DNA of 64,000 bases from a bacterium C-53 (lineage in GTDB: Bacteria; Bacillota; Clostridia; Lachnospirales; Lachnospiraceae): positions 1-64,000 of the forward strand of contig RAZD01000010.1 of NCBI GenBank assembly GCA_003612525.1. The letters are read 5' to 3'. A program made the position numbers and the translations under genes. Shown here piece by piece: positions 63,291 through 64,000 of this stretch (position 1 is the first letter of the stretch; each line of letters opens with the position of its first letter). Under the pieces are notes generated by a model that was not told the DNA's origin, made no database searches, and saw only the letters and a program-made list of their open reading frames with translations.

Positions 63291-64000
63291 ATGAACTACG
63301 ATTATGCAAAAATAGCAAAAGAAGTTATTCAGGCCGTCGGCGGGTCGGAAAATATCAAATCTGCTGCCCACTGCGCCACCCGACTGCGCCTTATCGTCGC
63401 GGACCGTTCTCTGGCCGATGATGAAAAAGTTGGCGAAATTGATGCGGTAAAAGGTACTTTCTTCACAGCCGGACAATACCAGATCATCTTTGGCACCGGC
63501 CACGTTAACCGGGTCTATGAACAGATTGTTCAGCTTGGCATAGCAGAGACGACTGCAAGTGAAGCAAAGGAAGCAAAAATGGATGGGAAAAACCAGGTAC
63601 AAAAAGCCATCCGTACTTTTGGAGATGTGTTTGTTCCTGTTATCCCTGCCCTGGTAGCCACCGGTCTGTTTCTTGGCTTAAAGGGCGCTCTGCTCAATGA
63701 CAATTTCCTGGCTTTGTTTGGTATGACAAATGCGGATATCCCTCATACCTTTCAGGTTCTGGTAGATGTACTCTCCGGCACTACGTTCGCTTTTCTGCCT
63801 GCCATTGTGTGCTGGTCCACGTTCCGTGTATTTGGCGGTTCCCCGGTACTCGGTTTGATTCTGGGACTGATGCTTGTAAACGGCTCACTGCCAAACGCTT
63901 ATTCTGTGGCAGACCCTTCCAGCGGCGTAACGCCTCTGATGCTTTTCGGCTTTATTCCTATAGTCGGTTATCAGGGCAGCATCCTGCCTGCCTTTGTAGC
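63291..64000 (+). CDS. PTS transporter EIIBC, sucrose/trehalose/beta-glucoside superfamily (cut by window edge)
   Basis: The frame from ATG 63291 stays open to the right edge (236 codons). The EIIB domain comes first: AAHCATRLRL with the phosphoryl-accepting Cys28, then KGTFFTAGQYQIIFGTGHV. The EIIC membrane domain begins near residue 105 (FGDVFVPVIPALVATGLFLGL). The order B-C and the AGQYQIIFGTG sequence fit sucrose-type transporters. It phosphorylates the sugar during uptake. GGAGG lies five bases upstream. It diverges from the HAD/alpha-galactosidase operon and both promoters carry cre sites. Whether an EIIA domain follows cannot be seen. Confidence 0.9.
   Translation, partial: MNYDYAKIAKEVIQAVGGSENIKSAAHCATRLRLIVADRSLADDEKVGEIDAVKGTFFTAGQYQIIFGTGHVNRVYEQIVQLGIAETTASEAKEAKMDGKNQVQKAIRTFGDVFVPVIPALVATGLFLGLKGALLNDNFLALFGMTNADIPHTFQVLVDVLSGTTFAFLPAIVCWSTFRVFGGSPVLGLILGLMLVNGSLPNAYSVADPSSGVTPLMLFGFIPIVGYQGSILPAFV

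Noticed and set aside
63219-63602. A 127-codon minus-strand frame at the right end.
   Set aside because: It is antisense to the PTS EIIB domain, whose plus-strand frame has clear motifs and a ribosome binding site.

Overview
The window looks like chromosomal DNA of a spore-forming Lachnospiraceae-type Clostridium (Firmicutes). Support comes from a complete spoIIIA operon, the spoIIGA-sigE-sigG cluster, a Clostridia-style dcw cluster (mraZ to ftsZ without ftsA), a DUF5688 protein, VSGN-type surface tails and strict Shine-Dalgarno sites with frequent TTG/GTG starts. Almost all genes lie on the minus strand.

Layout, left to right. (1) 1-4.1 kb is an accessory block. It holds the start of a LegB-type sugar-nucleotide 4,6-dehydratase, a full-length TnpB homologue in which all three RuvC catalytic acidic residues are replaced (a TldR-like, nuclease-dead RNA-guided protein) followed by a highly structured non-coding segment, an alpha/beta hydrolase and a RelBE-type toxin-antitoxin pair. 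(2) 4.2-13.1 kb is a surface-glycan operon: six glycosyltransferases, a Wzx-like flippase and a CDP-glycerol glycerophosphotransferase. (3) 13.2-18.3 kb is spoIIIAA-AH, the mother-cell part of the feeding-tube complex, divergent from a stand-alone glycyl radical domain gene. (4) 19-20.1 kb is an Rpn-family nuclease gene broken by an amber codon. (5) 20.2-22.7 kb is rpsO-pnp with leader structures that suggest autoregulation. (6) 23-32.5 kb holds an NlpC/P60 endopeptidase with a perfect WalR box, manA, a PHP protein, a NUDIX hydrolase, a GH36 alpha-galactosidase, gdhA with an attenuator-like leader, and an SH3b membrane protein. (7) 32.7-41.3 kb holds tRNA-Arg(CCG), DUF5688, efp, aroQ-aroK-aroE, yqeG, a DMT transporter, nrdR, sigG, ymxH, sigE and spoIIGA. 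(8) 41.6-54.6 kb is the division and wall cluster mraZ-rsmH-ftsL-pbp-pbp-mraY-murD-ftsW-murA-ftsQ-ftsZ, headed by a textbook MraZ operator. (9) 54.7-64 kb holds lgt, ychF, an AgrC/AgrA-like GHKL/LytTR pair without agrB or agrD beside it, and a raffinose-family sugar locus (GH36 alpha-galactosidase, HAD phosphatase, divergent PTS EIIBC) with cre sites on both promoters.

The most novel item is the TldR-like gene with its downstream structured RNA at 0.55-2.15 kb. Every lesion lies exactly at a catalytic position while the rest of the frame, including the zinc finger, is intact. The sequence just after the structured RNA, where a guide would lie, overlaps a strong promoter on the opposite strand. 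This suggests an RNA-guided transcription regulator placed next to a nonulosonate-type sugar gene. The assignment rests on motif reading only; no searches were run.
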